Shown here in pieces: positions 51,257 through 61,921 of a stretch of DNA of 62,062 nt (position 1 is its first letter; every line of letters starts with the position of its first letter). Under the pieces are notes generated by a model. It was given only the letters and a program-made list of their open reading frames with translations. It made no database searches and was not told the DNA's origin. The position numbers were made by a program, and so were the translations under genes. The DNA comes from Lachnospiraceae bacterium (GTDB lineage: Bacteria > Bacillota > Clostridia > Lachnospirales > Lachnospiraceae): assembly GCA_024680815.1 (NCBI GenBank), contig JAILBQ010000009.1:1-62062 (forward strand). Direction: 5' to 3'.

Positions 51257-51302
51257 ACGCGTTGCGATTCGCCGGCCGGAAGGCCGGTGAATTGTAACGC
51301 GT
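51257..51302 (+). repeat. Intergenic palindrome between ilvC and leuC
   Basis: ACGCGTT (51257-51263) / AACGCGT (51296-51302), ATTC / GAAT and CCGGCC / GGCCGG with loop GGAA make a 46-base hairpin. A few T residues follow. It shares GCGTTGCGAT with the element at 10280. It may act as the ilvC terminator. A TATACT about 30 bases on could be the leuC -10 box. Confidence 0.7.
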
Positions 51303-51376
51303 TGTATTTTGTAGAGAATTGTGATATAGTATACTACATCTTGCGCTTTTGAAAAGAAAAGGGGGTTTATCATACC

Positions 51377-52642
51377 ATGGGAATGACAATGACCCAGAAG
51401 ATACTGGCCGCCGCAGCCGGTCTTTCCGAAGTAAAGGCCGGGCAGCTCATAGAGGCTGATCTGGATCTGGTGCTGGGCAACGATATCACTACTCCGGTGG
51501 CTGTAAACGTCATGGAGGGACTCGAGAATAAAAAGGTCTTTGACAGGAATAAAATCGCTCTGGTCATGGATCACTTTATTCCGAACAAGGATATAAAATC
51601 CGCAGAAAACTGCAAGTGCTGCCGGGATTTCGCCAGAGAGCACGGGATCACAAATTACTTCGATGTGGGACAGATGGGTATAGAGCATGCCCTGCTTCCG
51701 GAGCAGGGGCTTGTTGTGGCGGGGGACTGCGTTATAGGCGCGGATTCCCACACCTGCACCTACGGCGCGCTGGGAGCCTTTTCCACCGGTGTGGGTTCTA
51801 CCGACATGGCCGCCGGGATGGCCACGGGAAAGGCCTGGTTCAAGGTGCCCTCCGCAATCCGCTTTAATCTTAAGGGTTCACTTCCTCCTTTCGTTTCCGG
51901 CAAGGATGTGATTCTCCATATTATCGGCATGATAGGAGTGGACGGGGCGCTCTACCGTTCCATGGAATTTGTCGGAGAGGGAGTGGCGGCCCTTTCCATG
52001 GATGACCGCTTCACAATCGCTAATATGGCTATAGAAGCCGGGGGAAAGAACGGAATCTTCCCTGTTGATGAAAAGACAAAGGAATACATGAAGGCTCATT
52101 CGGAGCGGAGCTTCAGGGTGTTTGAAGCCGATTCCGACGCCGTATACGACGAGGAATATACGATTGACCTTTCATCCCTTAAAAGCACGGTTGCCTGTCC
52201 TCATCTTCCGGGCAATACGAAGACCATAGACGAGATTGAGGCGGAGCATATCGAAATAGACCAGGTCGTAATCGGCTCCTGTACAAACGGAAGGATATCC
52301 GACCTGCGCGCGGCCGCTGAGATTATCTCCCGGGGGCAGGTTTCGAAGGGAGTGCGCTGTATCATTATCCCCGCGACCCAGAAAATCTATCTTCAGGCCC
52401 TGGAGGAAGGCCTCCTTAAAACCTTTGTGGAGGCGGGAGCCATTGTGTCCACTCCGACCTGCGGGCCGTGCCTGGGGGGCTATATGGGGATTCTCGCCGC
52501 CGGGGAGCGCTGTGTTTCCACGACGAACCGGAATTTTGTGGGCCGGATGGGACATGTGGACTCGGAGGTATATCTCGCCAGCCCCGCCGTTGCCGCAATG
52601 AGTGCGTTAAAAGGGTACATAGCTGCGCCTGCCCAATCCTAA
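51377..52642 (+). CDS. leuC: 3-Isopropylmalate dehydratase large subunit
   Basis: Aconitase-family subunit that isomerises 2-isopropylmalate to 3-isopropylmalate in leucine synthesis (or citramalate in the threonine-free isoleucine route). The 421-residue length is that of the shorter clostridial/archaeal type. Fe-S ligands are in [13 protein letters not shown] and [10 protein letters not shown]; substrate and active-site elements include [12 protein letters not shown] and [20 protein letters not shown] lies about 10 bases before the ATG. leuD follows 18 bases later. leuA and leuB are not in the window. Confidence 0.94.
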   Translation: MGMTMTQKILAAAAGLSEVKAGQLIEADLDLVLGNDITTPVAVNVMEGLENKKVFDRNKIALVMDHFIPNKDIKSAENCKCCRDFAREHGITNYFDVGQMGIEHALLPEQGLVVAGDCVIGADSHTCTYGALGAFSTGVGSTDMAAGMATGKAWFKVPSAIRFNLKGSLPPFVSGKDVILHIIGMIGVDGALYRSMEFVGEGVAALSMDDRFTIANMAIEAGGKNGIFPVDEKTKEYMKAHSERSFRVFEADSDAVYDEEYTIDLSSLKSTVACPHLPGNTKTIDEIEAEHIEIDQVVIGSCTNGRISDLRAAAEIISRGQVSKGVRCIIIPATQKIYLQALEEGLLKTFVEAGAIVSTPTCGPCLGGYMGILAAGERCVSTTNRNFVGRMGHVDSEVYLASPAVAAMSALKGYIAAPAQS

Positions 52643-52660
52643 ATCGGAAAGGAAAAAGAA

Positions 52661-53155
52661 ATGAAAGCAAAAGGAAAAGTATTTCTTTACGGGGACAATG
52701 TGGATACGGATGTTATAATCCCCGCAAGATACCTTAATATTCAGGACAAAAAGGAGCTCGCCTCCCACGCCATGGAGGATATTGATAAAGACTTCGCCTC
52801 CCGGGTGAAGCCCGGAGACCTTGTTGTGGCAGGAAAGAATTTCGGCTGCGGCTCATCCAGGGAGCACGCCCCTCTGGTGCTCAAAGAAGCCGGTGTGGGC
52901 TGCGTCATCGCCGAAACCTTTGCCCGGATTTTTTACCGGAATGCGATAAATATCGGGCTCCCCATCATAGAATGCCCCGAAGCCGCCGGGAAAATCGAGG
53001 CCGGGGATGAGCTCGAAGTGGACTTTGATACAGGAAGGATTACTGACCTGACAAAAGGAACCTCCTTCACGGGGCAGGCCTTCCCGGAATTCATGCAGAA
53101 GCTCATAGAAAGCGGCGGTCTGGTGCCGTATATTAATTCCGGAACGAAAGGATAA
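52661..53155 (+). CDS. leuD: 3-Isopropylmalate dehydratase small subunit
   Basis: Swivel-domain partner of LeuC, 164 residues. [12 protein letters not shown] at the N-terminus and [19 protein letters not shown] in the middle are diagnostic. The latter holds the substrate-binding Ser and Arg. GGAAAGGAAAAAG precedes the ATG. The uppP ATG begins two bases after its stop. Confidence 0.95.
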   Translation: MKAKGKVFLYGDNVDTDVIIPARYLNIQDKKELASHAMEDIDKDFASRVKPGDLVVAGKNFGCGSSREHAPLVLKEAGVGCVIAETFARIFYRNAINIGLPIIECPEAAGKIEAGDELEVDFDTGRITDLTKGTSFTGQAFPEFMQKLIESGGLVPYINSGTKG

Positions 53156-53157
53156 CC

Positions 53158-54012
53158 ATGACAATAATTCAGGCTGTACTCCTGGGGCTCCTTCAGGGTT
53201 TGACGGAGTTCCTGCCGGTTTCCTCATCGGGACATCTGGCAATATTCCAGAATCTTTTTTCCATAGGCAAGGGAGTGGAGGATTTGTTTTTATTTGATAT
53301 TCTCCTGCATCTGGGCACCCTTATTTCCATCTTCGTGGTGTTTTACCGGGAAATAGGGAAGCTCATTTCCGAGTTTTTCGGAATCGTAGTGGATTTCTTC
53401 CGCAATATTCCCGCCTGGCTCCACAGGGAAAAGGGACGGAAGATTCTGCGCTCTCCCTACCGGCGCTTCGCGATGATGATTATAATTTCCACGATTCCTA
53501 CCGGGATTCTGGGGATTCTTCTTAAAAACATAGTCAAGGCGGCTTCCGCCACCCTGATTATGCCCGGAATCTGCCTTCTTATTAATGCCGGGCTGCTCTT
53601 TTTTGCGGAGCGGATGCCCGAGGGGTATAAAACTCCGAGGGACGCAAGCTTTTTAGACGCGGTTCTCGTGGGAATCGCCCAGGGTTTCGCCACCCTTCCG
53701 GGGATTTCCCGCTCCGGAAGCACAATAACCACAGGTCTTATGTGCGGCTTTGATTCCAAATTCGTGATCCGCTATTCCTTTATCATGTCAATTCCCGCCG
53801 TGCTCGGTGCGGTGGTGCTGGAAATAAAGGATGCCATCGGAACGCACTTTGAGATTTCCTACCTTGTGGGCACCCTTGTGGCGGCCGTAGTGGGTTATAT
53901 TGCCATCAGGGTAATGCTTATGATTGTCAGAAAGAGACGGTATCTTTTCTTCTCGATTTACTGTCTGGTAATCGGATTAGTGGCAATTGCAGGGCATTTC
54001 ATCAAAAAGTAG
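53158..54012 (+). CDS. uppP: Undecaprenyl-diphosphatase
   Basis: Membrane enzyme (BacA family) that recycles the lipid carrier of cell-wall synthesis; excess gives bacitracin tolerance. The 284-residue protein has the catalytic motifs GLTEFLPVSSSGHL and PGISRSGSTITTGL and about eight hydrophobic helices. The start is close behind leuD, which suggests co-transcription, though the pathways are unrelated. AACGAAAGGATAACC lies before the ATG. Confidence 0.96.
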   Translation: MTIIQAVLLGLLQGLTEFLPVSSSGHLAIFQNLFSIGKGVEDLFLFDILLHLGTLISIFVVFYREIGKLISEFFGIVVDFFRNIPAWLHREKGRKILRSPYRRFAMMIIISTIPTGILGILLKNIVKAASATLIMPGICLLINAGLLFFAERMPEGYKTPRDASFLDAVLVGIAQGFATLPGISRSGSTITTGLMCGFDSKFVIRYSFIMSIPAVLGAVVLEIKDAIGTHFEISYLVGTLVAAVVGYIAIRVMLMIVRKRRYLFFSIYCLVIGLVAIAGHFIKK

Positions 54013-54026
54013 GGTTTTTAAGAAAA

Positions 54027-56918
54027 ATGGCGGAAAAACGCAGGAAGAATCAGGGAAATACCGGAACGCGAAGCAGGAAGAGCTCCTCCGGAAATTCCCG
54101 TTCTCAGAATGAAGAAATAAAAACCGGGGAAGATGGAGCACTCATAAAAGAAGCGGGAATGCTTCTTATCTTTGCTTTCTCGGTGATACTGTTCATAGGC
54201 AATTTCGGCCTCACAGGCGGTTTCGGACGTGTTGTAAACACGTTCCTTTTTGGGTTGTTCGGTTTTACCCAATATCTTTTTCCCGTGGTTCTGTGTGTTC
54301 AGGTCTGGTTTTTTCTGGCAAATCAGAATAATCCCCACGCAACGGTGCGGCTTGCCTTATCCGCCGTGCTGTTCACAGATCTGGGGATGCTTTTTCAGCT
54401 GTTTTTCAACAGGGAATATGAACGGGAAAAATATGAAAGCTACTACACATTCGGCGCGGAGACCCACCATGGCGGGGGTCTTCTGGGCGGAGGTTTCTTC
54501 GGTCTCCTTAAAAAAGGACTGGGCACTACGGGGCTTGTGATTCTCATCCTTGTTCTGGCCATTATCTGCCTGGTGCTTATTACGGGAAAAAGCTTTTTCG
54601 GAGGAGTGAAAAAGGGCTCCAGGAAAGTGGCCGATACGGCTAAGCTCACACGCGAGAGATATCTTGAGGAAAGAGCCAGAAGGGAAGAAGAGCGGGAAAA
54701 AGCCTTTTCAGCCCAGGAAACTTACGAAGATGACGCTCTGCGGGACAGGCTTGTCAGCGTGGATCTGAAAAAAGCGGCAGAGGGGGAGAAGCCGCTTTCC
54801 GAGCGCATAGAGGAGGCCGCCCTCTCCGAAGTCATGCCCGAAGAGGCTGCAGAAACGGCTGAAAAGCCGGAAAAGGTGCCTGTCTTCAAACTGCACCACT
54901 CTCACGGGGCAGCTCCGGCGGAAAATGTCCTTACGGAAAAGGTCGTGCGCATGCCGGGAGAAATATCAATTTCCGAAGTTGATTTTGCCTCCGAGGCAAG
55001 GGATATTTTTGATCTTGAAAAAGTTGCCCCCGAGACCTATGAGGAAGAGCTCCTTCCCGCGGAAGAGTCTGAGAAACCGGTTCCCGCGGAAGAGCCTTTT
55101 GAGCCGGCTTACGCTGAAGAGCTTTATGAACCTGTTCCCGAGCCTTATGCGCCCGTATCCGCACAGGAAATGAATTCCGATGAGCTTCCCGAGACGGTTC
55201 CCGACCTGAGTGAACTTGTCTCTCCCGAGGTTCCTCCGGAAGAGGAGGCCGGGTATCTCGACGAAGACGATTTTGAGGGAACGGGAGAGTTTGTCCGGCC
55301 CGGTGAAAGTACGGATAAGGGCAGCGACGACGGGGAAGAGATTGACGAAAATACAGACGATGAAAATCTGATCGGGGAGGAAATTGAGGCCTTTGACGAA
55401 GAGGAGGCGGAAAAGGAATATGTCCTTCCTCCGGCCTCACTTCTGACAAAGGGAAAGGAAGAGAGCGGTGATTCGGAGGAGAAGCTTAAGGAGACCGCCG
55501 AAAAGCTGACGGATACTCTGGCCAGCTTCGGCGTCAACGTGACTCTTACCGACTTCAGCCGCGGCCCCACGGTTACCCGCTACGAAATCCAGCCGGAACA
55601 GGGCGTCAAGGTAAACAGGATACTTTCGCTCTCGGACGATATAAAGCTCAACCTTGCCGCCGCGGATATAAGAATCGAGGCTCCGATCCCCGGGAAGGCC
55701 GCCGTGGGAATCGAGGTGCCCAACAGGACAAATACTCCGGTTATGCTTCGGGATCTCATCGACAGCGCGGAATTTGCGGCCGCGAAATCGAAGCTTACCT
55801 TTGCGGTGGGAAAGGATATCGCGGGAAAGCCGGTGGTCTTCGACATTGATAAAATGCCCCATCTTCTTATTGCGGGCGCCACCGGCTCGGGAAAGTCCGT
55901 CTGTATAAACACCATCATCATGAGCCTGCTTTTCAAGGCCCGTCCCGATGAGGTAAAGATGATAATGGTGGATCCCAAGGTTGTGGAGCTTTCAGTTTAC
56001 AACGGTCTGCCCCATCTCCTGACTCCCGTGGTGACCGATCCCCAGAAGGCTGCCGGCGCCCTGCACTGGGGGCTCGCGGAGATGCAGAGGCGCTACAGGC
56101 TCTTTGCCGACGAGCGGGTCAGGGATATTGTGGGCTATAACGATAAGATTTCAAGGGTGTATCCCGACGAAAAGCCTCTGCCCCGGATAGTGATAATCGT
56201 CGACGAGCTGGCCGATCTTATGATGGTTGCGAAATCCGAGGTGGAGATTTCCATCTGCCGTCTGGCCCAGCTTGCCAGGGCCGCGGGCATACATCTGGTA
56301 ATTGCCACCCAGCGTCCCTCGGTGGACGTGATTACCGGGCTCATAAAGGCCAATATGCCCAGCCGGATTGCCTTCGCGGTTTCCTCAGGCGTGGATTCAA
56401 GGACGATTCTTGACATGTACGGCGCGGAAAAGCTCCTGGGGAAGGGCGATATGCTCTTTTACCCCCAGGGACATACAAAGCCGGAACGCCTTCAGGGAGC
56501 CTTTGTGTCGGATTCCGAGGTGGAAAGCGTCGTAAACTTTATTCTGGAGCACACTCCTTCGGCGGGGGCGGATGGCGACGCAGAAGATATTTCCTCCGAA
56601 ATCGAAGAACATGCCTCTGCCGGACACAGCTCTGCCTTAAGCCAGACACCGTCTGCGGAGCTTTCCGAGGATGACGGGCGGGATCAGTATTTCGCTGATG
56701 CCGGCAGATTTATCATAGAAAAACAGAAGGCTTCCATCGGCAACCTTCAGCGAAATTTCCGCATCGGCTTCAACCGGGCCGCCCGGATTATGGATCAGCT
56801 TTCGGATGCCGGAGTGGTAAGCCATGAGGACGGTACAAAGGCCAGGCAGATTCTGATGGATATGGATGAGTTTAACGCGTTGCTGAACGGGGTCAGACAG
56901 GAAGAGGAGGATCAGTAA
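54027..56918 (+). CDS. FtsK/SpoIIIE DNA translocase
   Basis: A 963-residue septal DNA pump that clears chromosome from the division site or into the forespore. After a basic N-terminus, four membrane helices fill residues 35-190. A long acidic, Pro/Glu-rich linker follows (about 210-480). The motor domain has Walker A GATGSGKSVC and Walker B IVIIVDELADLMM. The C-terminal gamma winged-helix (DAGRFIIEKQKASIGNLQR to KARQILMD) reads KOPS/SRS-type sites. The sequence does not tell FtsK from SpoIIIE. The Fhs gene starts 3 bases after the stop. Confidence 0.96.
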   Translation: MAEKRRKNQGNTGTRSRKSSSGNSRSQNEEIKTGEDGALIKEAGMLLIFAFSVILFIGNFGLTGGFGRVVNTFLFGLFGFTQYLFPVVLCVQVWFFLANQNNPHATVRLALSAVLFTDLGMLFQLFFNREYEREKYESYYTFGAETHHGGGLLGGGFFGLLKKGLGTTGLVILILVLAIICLVLITGKSFFGGVKKGSRKVADTAKLTRERYLEERARREEEREKAFSAQETYEDDALRDRLVSVDLKKAAEGEKPLSERIEEAALSEVMPEEAAETAEKPEKVPVFKLHHSHGAAPAENVLTEKVVRMPGEISISEVDFASEARDIFDLEKVAPETYEEELLPAEESEKPVPAEEPFEPAYAEELYEPVPEPYAPVSAQEMNSDELPETVPDLSELVSPEVPPEEEAGYLDEDDFEGTGEFVRPGESTDKGSDDGEEIDENTDDENLIGEEIEAFDEEEAEKEYVLPPASLLTKGKEESGDSEEKLKETAEKLTDTLASFGVNVTLTDFSRGPTVTRYEIQPEQGVKVNRILSLSDDIKLNLAAADIRIEAPIPGKAAVGIEVPNRTNTPVMLRDLIDSAEFAAAKSKLTFAVGKDIAGKPVVFDIDKMPHLLIAGATGSGKSVCINTIIMSLLFKARPDEVKMIMVDPKVVELSVYNGLPHLLTPVVTDPQKAAGALHWGLAEMQRRYRLFADERVRDIVGYNDKISRVYPDEKPLPRIVIIVDELADLMMVAKSEVEISICRLAQLARAAGIHLVIATQRPSVDVITGLIKANMPSRIAFAVSSGVDSRTILDMYGAEKLLGKGDMLFYPQGHTKPERLQGAFVSDSEVESVVNFILEHTPSAGADGDAEDISSEIEEHASAGHSSALSQTPSAELSEDDGRDQYFADAGRFIIEKQKASIGNLQRNFRIGFNRAARIMDQLSDAGVVSHEDGTKARQILMDMDEFNALLNGVRQEEEDQ

Positions 56919-56921
56919 AGT

Positions 56922-58592
56922 ATGAAGACCGATATTGAAATTGCAAGAGAAGCCTCTCTTATGCCCATCGGGGAGGTGGCAGCAAGTCTTGACATTCCCT
57001 CTGAGGCGCTGGAGCTCTACGGAAACACCAAGGCCAAGCTTTCCGAGGAGTATCTTTCGGGTCTTGACGGGAAAAAGAGGGGGAAGCTCGTTTTAGTGAC
57101 CGCGATAAATCCCACCCCCGCGGGAGAGGGAAAAACCACGACGACGGTGGGGCTGGGAGAGGCCTTCGGCATCCTTAAGAAAAAGGCTGTCATCGCCCTC
57201 CGTGAGCCTTCCCTGGGCCCCTGCTTCGGAGTCAAGGGAGGAGCGGCGGGAGGAGGCTACGCCCAGGTTGTGCCCATGGATGAGCTCAATCTCCATTTTA
57301 CCGGGGATTTCCATGCCATAACCACGGCCAACAACCTCTGCGCGGCTATGCTGGACAACCATATCCAGCAGGGTAACGAACTTGATATCGATCCGAGGCG
57401 CATAGTCTTAAAGAGGTGTCTCGACATCAACGACCGGGTCCTGCGAAATGTGGTTGTGGGACTTGGCGGAAAGTCGGACGGCTATGTCAGGGAGGATCAT
57501 TTTACAATAACCGTGGCCAGCGAGGTTATGGCGATTTTCTGTCTGGCCTCCGATCTGCCTGATTTAAAGAAGAGGCTCTCGGAGATGATAGTGGCCTACG
57601 ATACCTCCGGCAAACCGGTTACCGCCGGGGATATAAAGGCGGTGGGAGCCATGACCGCGCTTCTTAAGGAGGCTTTTAAGCCCAATCTGATCCAGACTCT
57701 GGAGCATACTCCGGCCCTGGTTCACGGCGGGCCTTTCGCGAATATTGCTCATGGCTGCAACTCGGTCCGGGCCACCCTTGCAGCCCTTTCAATGGCGGAT
57801 ATCGTGATTACCGAGGCAGGCTTCGGCGCGGATCTGGGAGCGGAGAAGTTTTTTGATATAAAGTGCCGCTCGGCCGGACTTTCTCCGGACGCGGCCGTGC
57901 TGGTGGCCACGATCCGGGCGCTTAAGTACCACGGGGGAGTGAAGAAGGACGCCCTTGGGGAAGAGAATACGGAGGCTCTTTCAAAGGGACTCTGCAATCT
58001 CGGAAAGCACATCGACAATCTTAAAAAGTTCGGAGTGCCTATTGTGGTGGCCTTAAACGCCTTTACCACGGATACCCCGAAGGAACGCTCTCTTGTTGAG
58101 GAGTACGTTTCCGGCAGGGGCTGCGTCTGCGCCTTCAGCGAGGTCTGGGGAAAGGGCGGAGAGGGAGGCCTGGAGCTTGCGAAGAAGCTGCTCGACACGC
58201 TTGAAAACGAAAGCTCCTGTTTCCATACCCTCTATGAGGATTCCATGCCTCTCGATAAAAAAATCGAAACCGTGGCGAAGGAGATCTACGGCGCAGGGAG
58301 CGTGGTCTTTTCGAAGGCGGCCGGGAAGGCCTTAAAGGAGCTGACGGAGCTGGGCTTCGGAGAATTACCCGTCTGTATGGCAAAGACACAGTATTCGCTC
58401 TCGGACGATCCTTCTCTTCTCGGGGCGCCGGAGGGCTTTGCTCTGTCGGTGCGCGATGTCTACGTCTCCTCCGGGGCGGGCTTTGTCGTGGCCCTGACCG
58501 GATCGGTTATGACAATGCCGGGACTCCCCAAAACCCCGGCTGCCTTCTCGATTGATGTGGACGAAAACGGAAATATAACAGGGCTGTTTTGA
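56922..58592 (+). CDS. fhs: Formate-tetrahydrofolate ligase
   Basis: ATP-dependent formation of 10-formyl-tetrahydrofolate from formate. The 556-residue protein has the P-loop [46 protein letters not shown] and [10 protein letters not shown] at the end, all standard in the family. AGAGGAGGATCAG before the ATG overlaps the ftsK end. With folD next, it makes a one-carbon pair supplying purine and serine pathways; in acetogens the same pair belongs to the Wood-Ljungdahl methyl branch, but no other gene of that path is here. Confidence 0.97.
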   Translation: MKTDIEIAREASLMPIGEVAASLDIPSEALELYGNTKAKLSEEYLSGLDGKKRGKLVLVTAINPTPAGEGKTTTTVGLGEAFGILKKKAVIALREPSLGPCFGVKGGAAGGGYAQVVPMDELNLHFTGDFHAITTANNLCAAMLDNHIQQGNELDIDPRRIVLKRCLDINDRVLRNVVVGLGGKSDGYVREDHFTITVASEVMAIFCLASDLPDLKKRLSEMIVAYDTSGKPVTAGDIKAVGAMTALLKEAFKPNLIQTLEHTPALVHGGPFANIAHGCNSVRATLAALSMADIVITEAGFGADLGAEKFFDIKCRSAGLSPDAAVLVATIRALKYHGGVKKDALGEENTEALSKGLCNLGKHIDNLKKFGVPIVVALNAFTTDTPKERSLVEEYVSGRGCVCAFSEVWGKGGEGGLELAKKLLDTLENESSCFHTLYEDSMPLDKKIETVAKEIYGAGSVVFSKAAGKALKELTELGFGELPVCMAKTQYSLSDDPSLLGAPEGFALSVRDVYVSSGAGFVVALTGSVMTMPGLPKTPAAFSIDVDENGNITGLF

Positions 58593-58604
58593 GGGAGGCT
58601 CCTT

Positions 58605-59510
58605 ATGCGGTTAATAGACGGAAAAGCCATTGCGCAGGAAATAAAGGAAGAGGTGAGGGACCGGATAGCCTCCGAGGGGATAAAGGCCGCTCTTGCGGTT
58701 ATCCTGGTGGGGAACGATCCGGCTTCGCAAGTTTATGTCGGGAACAAGAAAAAAGCCTGTGAATTCTGCGGAATAAGGTCGATTTCCCATGAGCTTCCCG
58801 CGGAAACGACGGAGGAGGAGGTTACGGAGCTTATACGCAAGCTCAACAACGATCCGGAGGTTTCCGGGATTCTCTGCCAGCTGCCGCTTCCGGAGGGGAT
58901 AAACGAAAAGCGGGTTATAGAGACGATAGCCCCCGAAAAGGATGTGGACGGCTTCACGGTAAGAAGCGCCGGAGCCCTTTTTGCCGGAGAGGAGGGCTTC
59001 CTGCCCTGCACTCCCGCCGGCATAATTGAGCTTCTTAAGCGTTCAGGCGTGGAACTCGAGGGAAAAAACTGCGTGGTCATGGGACGAAGCAACATCGTGG
59101 GAAAGCCCATGGCCCAGCTCCTGCTCAGGGAAAACGCCACGGTTACCGTGACCCATTCCAGGACAAAAAACATAAGGGAAATCACCTCCCGGGCTGATAT
59201 TCTCGTTGTGGCAGTGGGAAAGCCCATGATGGTAGATGCCGGCTATATCCGGGAGGGGGCGGTGGTTATAGACGTGGGGATTCACCGCCTGAATCCCGAT
59301 GAGAACGGCGGAAGAAAGCTTTGCGGAGATGTGGATTTTGAGTCGGTAAAGGAGAAAGCGGGCCTCATAACTCCGGTTCCCGGCGGAGTGGGCCCTATGA
59401 CCATAGCCATGCTGATGGCAAACACCTTAAAAGCGGCGGCTGCCTCGTGTGATTCCAACCGGAGAAAATTTAGAAATGCTCTGTCCGAAATGCGGAGAAG
59501 TCTTTCCTGA
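58605..59510 (+). CDS. folD: Methylenetetrahydrofolate dehydrogenase/cyclohydrolase
   Basis: Bifunctional enzyme linking methylene-, methenyl- and formyl-tetrahydrofolate. The 301-residue protein has the active-site [14 protein letters not shown] (Tyr and Lys), [18 protein letters not shown], the nucleotide motif [17 protein letters not shown] and [15 protein letters not shown]. The C-terminus runs about 15 residues past the usual end because it overlaps the next gene by 35 bases. GGGAGG lies before the ATG. Confidence 0.97.
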   Translation: MRLIDGKAIAQEIKEEVRDRIASEGIKAALAVILVGNDPASQVYVGNKKKACEFCGIRSISHELPAETTEEEVTELIRKLNNDPEVSGILCQLPLPEGINEKRVIETIAPEKDVDGFTVRSAGALFAGEEGFLPCTPAGIIELLKRSGVELEGKNCVVMGRSNIVGKPMAQLLLRENATVTVTHSRTKNIREITSRADILVVAVGKPMMVDAGYIREGAVVIDVGIHRLNPDENGGRKLCGDVDFESVKEKAGLITPVPGGVGPMTIAMLMANTLKAAAASCDSNRRKFRNALSEMRRSLS

Positions 59511-60933
59511 TAAATACATGTATTGCCCGAAATGCGGGCATTCCATACAGATTGTCCCTGACTACGACCCGGAAATAGAGGAGAATATTCTTAAATCCGG
59601 AGAGGATATTTCCGACAGTCTTGAGGCCCTTTTTACTCCCGAAGGGGAGCGCAGGGTCTCCGAGGACACCGTTGAGCTTCCGGCGGTCAACGAAAAGGTG
59701 AAGTTTATCCGGCGCACCTCGCTGGTGACCGGTATTCTTTTTGTGCTTATCGCGGCTGCTGTGCTGGGCGGACTTTCTGTTGTGGAAATAAGGCGCACCT
59801 CTTTCAACGGCATCATTACACGGGCAGAAGAGGCCTATTCGGACGGAGAGTACGAAAACGCAGCGAAGCTCTATTCACAGGCCCTCGACAAACAGCTGGA
59901 GGACGCTCCCCTTTTTGAGCGGGTCAATCTCGAAATGAAGCTTGCCGAGACCTGGCGTCTGGCCGGGGACAGGGAGAGGGCACTTGCGGTGTATGAAACC
60001 GTGATAGGACAGGACAGCGGGAATACCGACGCCTATCTGGCTCTCGTGGAGCTGTATTACGAAAACGAGGATTACGGGATGCTTGACCGTACCATCTCCT
60101 CCATAACCGACGAGGCGGTGCGCGACCGGCTTTCCTCATATCTTACCGGAGAAGTGGAGTTTTCCGTCAAAAGCGGTTCCTACGACAGGGAATTCGACCT
60201 TGAGCTCTCCTCGGACAAGATGGGAAGCATATATTATACCCTGGACGGAACGGATCCCACGGTCAATTCGGAGGAATATGCCGCGCCGATCCGTATCGGT
60301 GAGGGGGAGAGCACGGTGCGGGCCGTTTTTGTCAATATTCACGGTATAGCCGGCTCAGTACGGGAGGAGCGCTATGAGGTGAGCTTCGCCGTACCCGACG
60401 CTCCCGTCGTCACCCCGGATTCCGGGCAGTATTCCATCCCCGAATACATTATCGTGGACGTACCGGACGGAGTGAACGCCTACTATACCACCGACGGAAG
60501 CGACCCGGACGCGGATTCCGAGCTCTACGGAAAGGCGCTCACGATGGAGCTTGGAAAGAGCACTCTGAAGTTTGTTTATATTTCGGATAAAGGAGTGGCC
60601 TCTCCGGTCAGTGAGGTGAACTACAGCCTTAATATCGTGGGAAACTGTACGCCGGAGGACGCGGTTAATTATCTGATTTATTCCCTGGCGACCACCGGAG
60701 AGCTGCTTGACTTATTCGGCAACGCGCCGGGCGGAAAGCATTTCAGCTTTGTCTGCAACCGGGCCGCGAGGGAGGGGAGCCGGACCTACTACATCATCGA
60801 TGAGTATGAGGATTCTTCCGGAGGCACGAAGACTCTGACCGAAAACACCTACGCCATGGATGTGACGGGGCTGCAGCTTTACCGGGCCGAGGAAAACGCG
60901 GACGGAAAGTACAGGTTCAAACTGTTTTATTAA
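59476..60933 (+). CDS. Zinc-ribbon, TPR and chitobiase-C-domain membrane protein
   Basis: A 485-residue protein of unknown function. Residues 1-25 form a double CXXC zinc ribbon ([19 protein letters not shown]). One membrane helix lies near residues 79-100. Outside, TPR-like helices (about 105-215) lead to two tandem beta-sandwich repeats with the [16 protein letters not shown] and [16 protein letters not shown] motifs of CHB_HEX_C domains, followed by a C-terminal domain ([11 protein letters not shown] onward). The zinc ribbon is in the cytoplasm and the repeats outside. The start is ATG 59476 behind CCGGAGAA, inside the end of folD. Confidence 0.85.
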   Translation: MLCPKCGEVFPDKYMYCPKCGHSIQIVPDYDPEIEENILKSGEDISDSLEALFTPEGERRVSEDTVELPAVNEKVKFIRRTSLVTGILFVLIAAAVLGGLSVVEIRRTSFNGIITRAEEAYSDGEYENAAKLYSQALDKQLEDAPLFERVNLEMKLAETWRLAGDRERALAVYETVIGQDSGNTDAYLALVELYYENEDYGMLDRTISSITDEAVRDRLSSYLTGEVEFSVKSGSYDREFDLELSSDKMGSIYYTLDGTDPTVNSEEYAAPIRIGEGESTVRAVFVNIHGIAGSVREERYEVSFAVPDAPVVTPDSGQYSIPEYIIVDVPDGVNAYYTTDGSDPDADSELYGKALTMELGKSTLKFVYISDKGVASPVSEVNYSLNIVGNCTPEDAVNYLIYSLATTGELLDLFGNAPGGKHFSFVCNRAAREGSRTYYIIDEYEDSSGGTKTLTENTYAMDVTGLQLYRAEENADGKYRFKLFY

Positions 60934-60957
60934 AATTGTTGCGGCTATGGAGAATAT

Positions 60958-60986
60958 TTGATACGATTGTACACGTGTATTATAAG
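60958..60986 (+). promoter_or_regulatory. Promoter of the nfnA-nfnB operon
   Basis: TTGATA (60958-60963), 17-base spacer, TATAAG (60981-60986). The spacer carries the 10-base perfect palindrome TACACGTGTA (60970-60979), a possible operator. AGGAGAGGAGAG precedes the ATG at 61010. Confidence 0.55.
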
Positions 60987-61009
60987 CTACATAGGAGAGG
61001 AGAGAGTAA

Positions 61010-61903
61010 ATGTTCAAAATTCTGGAAGCACGTAAGCTGGTGGAGAAGATCTATTACATGGAAATAGAGGCTCCACGGGTTGCCGCAAGCTGTGAGCCCG
61101 GGCAGTTTCTTATTATCCGGACGGATGAAAAGGGAGAACGCGTCCCGCTGACAATCGCGGATTTCGACCGTGAAAAGGGAAGCGTTACCGTGGTATTTCA
61201 GGTACTGGGTGTCGCAACCATGAAAATGGCGCTGCTCAAAACAGGAGACGCCTTCGCGGATGTGACCGGCCCTCTGGGAGAGCCCTCGGATTTCGTGAAA
61301 GAGGACATCGAAGAGGTGAAAAAACGCAGCTATGTATTTGTGGCGGGAGGACTGGGAACCGCTCCCGTATATCCACAGGTTAAGTGGATGGCCGAACACG
61401 GCATCAAGGTCGATGTCATCATCGGTACAAAAAGCCATGATACTTTGATATACGAAGAGGAAATGAAGGCCATAGCCGGGGAGGATCATGTATATATCAC
61501 AACCGACGACGGCTCCTATATAAGAAAGGGCATGGGTACGGACGTCCTTCGGGATCTTGTGGAAAACGAGGGAAAGAAATACGATATCTGCGTCGCAATA
61601 GGCCCGATGATAATGATGAAATTTGTCTGCAAGCTCACAAAGGAGCTGGGGATTCCCACGATTGTTTCGATGAATCCGATTATGGTGGACGGCACGGGCA
61701 TGTGCGGCGCCTGCAGGCTTTTAGTGGACGGCAAGGTAAAGTTCGCCTGTGTGGACGGCCCTGAATTTGACGGCTTCAAGGTGGATTTCGAGCAGGCCAT
61801 GAGGCGTATGTCCTTATATAAGACCGAGGAAGGCAGAGCCATTCTCAAGTATGAGGAAGGCGATACCCACAGCGGCGGCTGCGAGCTGGACGAAAAGAAA
61901 TAA
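61010..61903 (+). CDS. NfnA-type ferredoxin-NADP reductase subunit alpha (FAD/NAD-binding)
   Basis: A 297-residue flavoprotein related to dihydroorotate dehydrogenase electron-transfer subunits. It has FAD motif ERVPLTIADFD, VFVAGGLGTAPVYPQVK for NAD, and a C-terminal 2Fe-2S Cys set (MCGACRLLV and FACVDGPEFD). With the glutamate-synthase-like subunit encoded next, it forms the electron-bifurcating NADH-dependent ferredoxin:NADP oxidoreductase. Sulfide dehydrogenase is an older name for close relatives. GAGAGGAGAG before the ATG. Confidence 0.9.
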   Translation: MFKILEARKLVEKIYYMEIEAPRVAASCEPGQFLIIRTDEKGERVPLTIADFDREKGSVTVVFQVLGVATMKMALLKTGDAFADVTGPLGEPSDFVKEDIEEVKKRSYVFVAGGLGTAPVYPQVKWMAEHGIKVDVIIGTKSHDTLIYEEEMKAIAGEDHVYITTDDGSYIRKGMGTDVLRDLVENEGKKYDICVAIGPMIMMKFVCKLTKELGIPTIVSMNPIMVDGTGMCGACRLLVDGKVKFACVDGPEFDGFKVDFEQAMRRMSLYKTEEGRAILKYEEGDTHSGGCELDEKK

Positions 61904-61921
61904 GGGGGAAGGAGAAAATAA

